A stretch of DNA of 53,436 nucleotides from Candidatus Polarisedimenticolia bacterium (lineage in GTDB: Bacteria; Acidobacteriota; Polarisedimenticolia; Gp22-AA2; AA152): the NCBI GenBank assembly GCA_035764505.1, contig DASTZC010000174.1:1-53436 (forward strand), given 5' to 3'. Positions within the stretch are counted from its first letter, which is position 1; every line of letters starts with the position of its first letter. Shown piece after piece: positions 52,175 to 53,436 of the stretch. The position numbers were made by a program, and so were the translations under genes. The notes beneath the pieces are model-generated. The model did not search any database. It saw only the letters and a program-made list of their open reading frames with translations, and was not told the origin of the DNA.

Positions 52175-53436
52175 TTACCAGCGGAGCCGGACCTGCGTCA
52201 GCAGGCGGATGCCGGTGTCGCCATCGGAAGGCGCGAGCAGCGCGTCGACCTCATCGCCGGGCATGAAGTAGGCCGCCCCGACCATGATCTGGGTGTTGGG
52301 GTTGTACTGCAGCTTCCACCAGCCGTCGACCTCCTGGCCGAGCTGGTCCTCGCCCGTGACGTCGTCCTCCTCGGTCATCGCCTGGTTGAAGTAATCGACG
52401 CCCCAGGTCTGCGTGTCGTTAATCGAGGCGCTGAAGCCGACTCCGAAGACCGTCAGATTGGAGAATACGAAGCGGTCGGTGAAGCCGTAGCGGTAGTGAG
52501 AATCCTGGAACAGGGGATCAAAGGTCTGCGCGTCGGTGTCGGTCGGGTCGTCGTCGCCCGAGGCCATGTCGTACCAGCCGCGGACTCGGAAGTTGTGGTC
52601 CCCGCCGAACTGGAAGCCGAGCATCCCTTCGAAGCCCATGGCCTTGATGTCGCCGGTGTCGCCGAGGCCCGGCCCGATGTTGTACTCGCCGGTCTGCAGC
52701 GCCGCCTCGGCGTTGAAGAAGAAGCCGCTCTTGCCGCCCTCGACGTCGCGATCGACGCGGCCGCCATAGGTCCAGAAGTCGCGCCGAATCTCATCCGCCG
52801 AATTGTTTCCGGCCTGGTAATAGAGAGCGTAGGCTGCCCATCCAATCCCGTTGTCATATCGATCCCAATTGAGGTAAGCACCGTAGAAATTGACGCTGTC
52901 GTGATTGGGAACGACTGGCGGAAACGTTCCGTCGATAACAGCGTCGGGACGCTGCAGGGGACGGGTCCAGAAGATGTCCAAGCTGAAGTGCTCGGCATTC
53001 CAGCTGCCCATCAGGGCGTCGTGCGAGATGCCGTCGTAGAAGTCGTTATCGCCCAGGAGGAACTCGGTGCCCCGCACGATCTCCTGCCGCCCGATCTTCA
53101 CGTCCCACTTGCTCCCGCCGATCTCCGAGAGGTTTATGTACGCCTGGTACAGCTCGATGTCGTTGCTGAACTGCTGACCGGTGTTGGTCTCAGCGTTGAT
53201 GTTGGCAGGAAACGGGGTGATGGGCACGAACGGCGAGTCCTGATTCTCGCCTCCGACGGGACCGAACGTGAAGTCCTTGATCGGGGGGACGTCGCCCCAG
53301 AAGCCGAAGCCCTGCATCTCGATGTAGCCGATCACGCCCTTGCCGAAATGCCCCTCGGCCGCGATCCGCGCCCGGTAAGGGAAAAAGAGGAACGAATCGC
53401 TGGTGTCGTCGGTGCCATCGACCAGGTTGTCGTTGT
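52175..53436 (-). CDS. Alginate-export-type outer-membrane porin (5' partial)
   Basis: The frame is open to the window edge, giving about 420 C-terminal residues. Barrel-like strands and the family motif WDVKIGRQEIVRGTEFLLGDNDFYDGISHDAL, followed by LDIFWTRPLQ, match the alginate export domain (PF13372). The C-terminus IRLLTQVRLRW ends in the aromatic residue expected for BAM insertion. The signal peptide is outside. Such porins transport polysaccharides or, in many phyla, other anions; no glycan genes are adjacent. Terminated by the hairpin at 52124-52154. Confidence 0.75.
   Translation of the reverse strand, partial: NDNLVDGTDDTSDSFLFFPYRARIAAEGHFGKGVIGYIEMQGFGFWGDVPPIKDFTFGPVGGENQDSPFVPITPFPANINAETNTGQQFSNDIELYQAYINLSEIGGSKWDVKIGRQEIVRGTEFLLGDNDFYDGISHDALMGSWNAEHFSLDIFWTRPLQRPDAVIDGTFPPVVPNHDSVNFYGAYLNWDRYDNGIGWAAYALYYQAGNNSADEIRRDFWTYGGRVDRDVEGGKSGFFFNAEAALQTGEYNIGPGLGDTGDIKAMGFEGMLGFQFGGDHNFRVRGWYDMASGDDDPTDTDAQTFDPLFQDSHYRYGFTDRFVFSNLTVFGVGFSASINDTQTWGVDYFNQAMTEEDDVTGEDQLGQEVDGWWKLQYNPNTQIMVGAAYFMPGDEVDALLAPSDGDTGIRLLTQVRLRW

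Noticed and set aside
1-53436. CRISPR arrays, tRNA, rRNA, prophage or integron
   Set aside because: No regularly spaced direct repeats, no cloverleaf or rRNA-like conserved stretches, and no integrase, transposase or phage structural genes were seen by eye.

Overview
The window is about 53 kb of GC-rich bacterial chromosome with dense, mostly minus-strand genes. TonB-dependent receptors with a carboxypeptidase-regulatory-like N-terminus, a VWFA-related secreted protein, CRTAC1 (FG-GAP/ASPIC-UnbV) repeats, DUF1579, DUF1028 and many TPR secreted proteins suggest a diderm of the Acidobacteriota or a close relative. That placement is an inference from gene content. I saw no rRNA, tRNA, CRISPR array, insertion sequence with an intact transposase, or phage genes.

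Layout. 1-6.0 kb: end of a beta-propeller protein, a small orphan ORF, a YdjM-type membrane hydrolase, a secreted unknown protein, NDH-2 and an alpha/beta hydrolase. 5.38-6.03 kb: a non-coding imperfect palindrome of about 650 bp between two convergent stop codons, with REP-like relatives near 6.7-6.8 kb. 6.0-13 kb: HAD hydrolase, DUF1579 protein, an ABC-2 exporter pair, FkbM methyltransferase, a DUF3179 membrane protein and a secreted metalloprotease. 13-17.3 kb: a large TonB-dependent receptor and a small Cys-rich protein. 17.5-27.2 kb: a seven-gene efflux operon (TetR, TolC, adaptor, RND pump, second adaptor, split MacB-like ABC). 27.2-39.3 kb: TPR protein, three GT39 membrane glycosyltransferases, a GT4 enzyme, ftsEX, a small ArsC-family protein, a Dam-like methylase and a DUF1028 protein. 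39.3-45 kb: a metalloprotease/propeller/barrel fusion with small secreted partners, and a VWA protein. 45-53.4 kb: aroA, CRTAC1 protein, cytochrome b/multihaem c fusion, PAS-LuxR regulator and an alginate-export-type porin cut by the window edge.

Most notable result: two unrelated genes are each interrupted by one in-frame TGA exactly where their families carry the first cysteine of a CxxC motif, so each reads U-x-x-C (TYU-TLC in the DUF3179 protein, RPGU-MSC in the ArsC-family protein). Both TGA codons are followed at the right distance by a hairpin of bacterial SECIS type. In the DUF3179 gene the hairpin has a 5-bp lower stem, a G/G mismatch, a 7-bp upper stem and the apical loop GGUCU, which is also found in the E. 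coli fdhF SECIS. Simple ORF calling breaks the first gene in two and truncates the second. I interpret both as selenoproteins; the selA/B/C/D genes would have to lie outside this window.

Other points: several promoters have a TAGnnT -10 placed 6-9 bases before an SD-less start codon, which suggests leaderless mRNAs (YdjM-like gene, ftsE, aroA). The efflux operon has a well-formed promoter overlapped by a candidate TetR operator. The cytochrome operon has a GC-rich three-part repeat upstream that may be the target of the adjacent LuxR-type regulator.
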